A stretch of DNA of 64,000 nucleotides. Origin: GAS188 sp963713805. Lineage in GTDB: Bacteria; Pseudomonadota; Alphaproteobacteria; Rhizobiales; Beijerinckiaceae. Below are positions 63,346 to 64,000 of the stretch, one piece after another. The position numbers were made by a program, and so were the translations under genes. A model generated the notes under the pieces. That model saw only the letters and a list, made by a program, of their open reading frames with translations. It was not told the origin of the DNA and did no database searches. How positions within the stretch are numbered: the first letter of the stretch is position 1; each line of letters opens with the position of its first letter. The DNA lies in the NCBI GenBank assembly GCA_963713805.1, contig CAVQNF010000039.1, forward strand, positions 310,001 through 374,000. Direction: 5' to 3'.

Positions 63346-64000
63346 CTACGACTTGGCCTTGCGACGCTTGTGCGCGGGGAGCCGCAACCCCCGTTCTCCG
63401 CCTTGGCTCAGGCCCACGAAAACATCGGTCTCGTCGTCCTTGGGAATGGCGAAATCGGTGAGGACCGTATTGAAGAAGGCGCGCGACTCGCCCGGCGGTA
63501 TGGTTACCGAGAGGGTTTCGCGTTGCGAAGCAACCACCTTGTCCTTGAGGCGTGCCTCGAAGAGGAGCGGCACCGAGAAGGTGCCCGGCGCACCGGCAGG
63601 GCCGAGGAGCACGGAACCCTCGACGCCGAGCTTCATGGTGATGCTCGCACCCGCGTCCTTGCACTCGCGCGCGAGATTGGTGATCGATATCTGATGGCGC
63701 AAGGCCTGTGCGCCCGCCTCCGCACCGCCGGCGAAATCGCGGATCGAGGCGCCGTTGGCGGAGACGTCGAGCACCGGGCAGCTGAAGTCGTCCTGCTGGT
63801 TGACCACGTTCGGAAAGCGGGCCTGCGCGGCAGGAGCCGGCACCTGCGCCGGCGCCGGACCTCCCATCGCGAGATTCTGCAGGAAGGATTTGGTCGGCGA
63901 CGGCGCCGCCGGCTGGGTATCGTCATCCGAGCCGCCGCCGAAACCGAGCGAGCCGCAGGCCGAAAGGCAGGCCAGGAGCGCGAAGCCGGCGAGCAGGCGC
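63346..64000 (-). CDS. Lipoprotein (partial; start outside the window)
   Basis: At least 217 codons on the minus strand running off the right edge. The visible N-terminal region has a lipoprotein signal: hydrophobic LLAGFALLACLSAC with lipobox L-S-A-C, then a Gly/Ser/Asp linker. The mature part (NVVNQQDDFSCPVLDVSANGASIRDF, GASITMKLGVEGSVLLG, ETLSVTIPPGESRAFFNTVLTDFAIP) looks like a beta-sandwich envelope protein with a basic tail (AHKRRKAKS). Family not recognised with certainty. Confidence 0.8.
   Translation of the reverse strand, partial: RLLAGFALLACLSACGSLGFGGGSDDDTQPAAPSPTKSFLQNLAMGGPAPAQVPAPAAQARFPNVVNQQDDFSCPVLDVSANGASIRDFAGGAEAGAQALRHQISITNLARECKDAGASITMKLGVEGSVLLGPAGAPGTFSVPLLFEARLKDKVVASQRETLSVTIPPGESRAFFNTVLTDFAIPKDDETDVFVGLSQGGERGLRLPAHKRRKAKS

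Overview
The window is GC-rich DNA from an alphaproteobacterial chromosome, most likely Hyphomicrobiales (Rhizobiales). The evidence is gene order: trpF-trpB-trpA-accD-folC; rpmB divergent from DUF3108 genes; a Suv3-like helicase followed by an S4 protein; zapA-DUF4164-tkt-gap-pgk-fba; thiE-Sel1-inositol monophosphatase-MotA-like-OmpA. Two palindromic repeat families typical of this order are also present. No rRNA, tRNA or CRISPR array was seen, and I cannot name a genus.

Layout. 0-7.4 kb: end of an outer-membrane protein, the trp/accD/folC operon (minus) and a divergent MHS-type transporter. 7.4-12 kb: an 800-bp gene-free stretch with a CtrA-like box, two DUF3108 genes, rpmB, a small secreted protein and an enoyl-CoA hydratase. 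12-14.5 kb: an accessory patch of less GC-rich DNA with a NYN-domain nuclease gene, preceded by a strong GAAA-capped leader hairpin, and an IS701-like element. 14.8-24.5 kb: helicase, S4 protein, paaA and paaB, DUF192, a double cold-shock protein, a sirtuin, kdsA and rpsD. 24.8-34.8 kb: an unrecognised membrane protein, a tandem GNAT, a lytic transglycosylase, a PrlF/YhaV-type toxin-antitoxin pair, gatB, a CHAD protein, paaC-paaD-paaE and a TVP38-type membrane protein. 35-40.3 kb: cysK, a LysR regulator, trxB, an ELM1-family gene and a 3'-truncated IS4-family transposase. 40.3-52.5 kb: rplA-rplK, zapA, DUF4164, GNAT, then the sugar-phosphate block tkt-gap-pgk-fba and thiE-Sel1-IMPase. 53-57 kb: a MotA-like/OmpA-like pair, GNAT and methylthioribose kinase. 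57-64 kb: a RelE/Xre toxin-antitoxin pair with a palindromic operator, a ribose-type ABC transporter, an alpha/beta-hydrolase-cyclase fusion and a partial lipoprotein.

Functional links. Phenylacetyl-CoA epoxidase genes lie in two blocks about 11 kb apart (paaAB and paaCDE). tkt, gap, pgk and fba form one sugar-phosphate cluster. rplK-rplA stand apart from their usual secE-nusG and rplJL-rpoBC neighbours.

Quality warning. At least 15 loci, including accD, trpA, gatB, folC and cysK, contain single-base shifts that split or scramble an otherwise normal family sequence. So many breaks in core genes point to residual indel errors in the assembly rather than gene decay. Coordinates for those genes span the whole intended gene.
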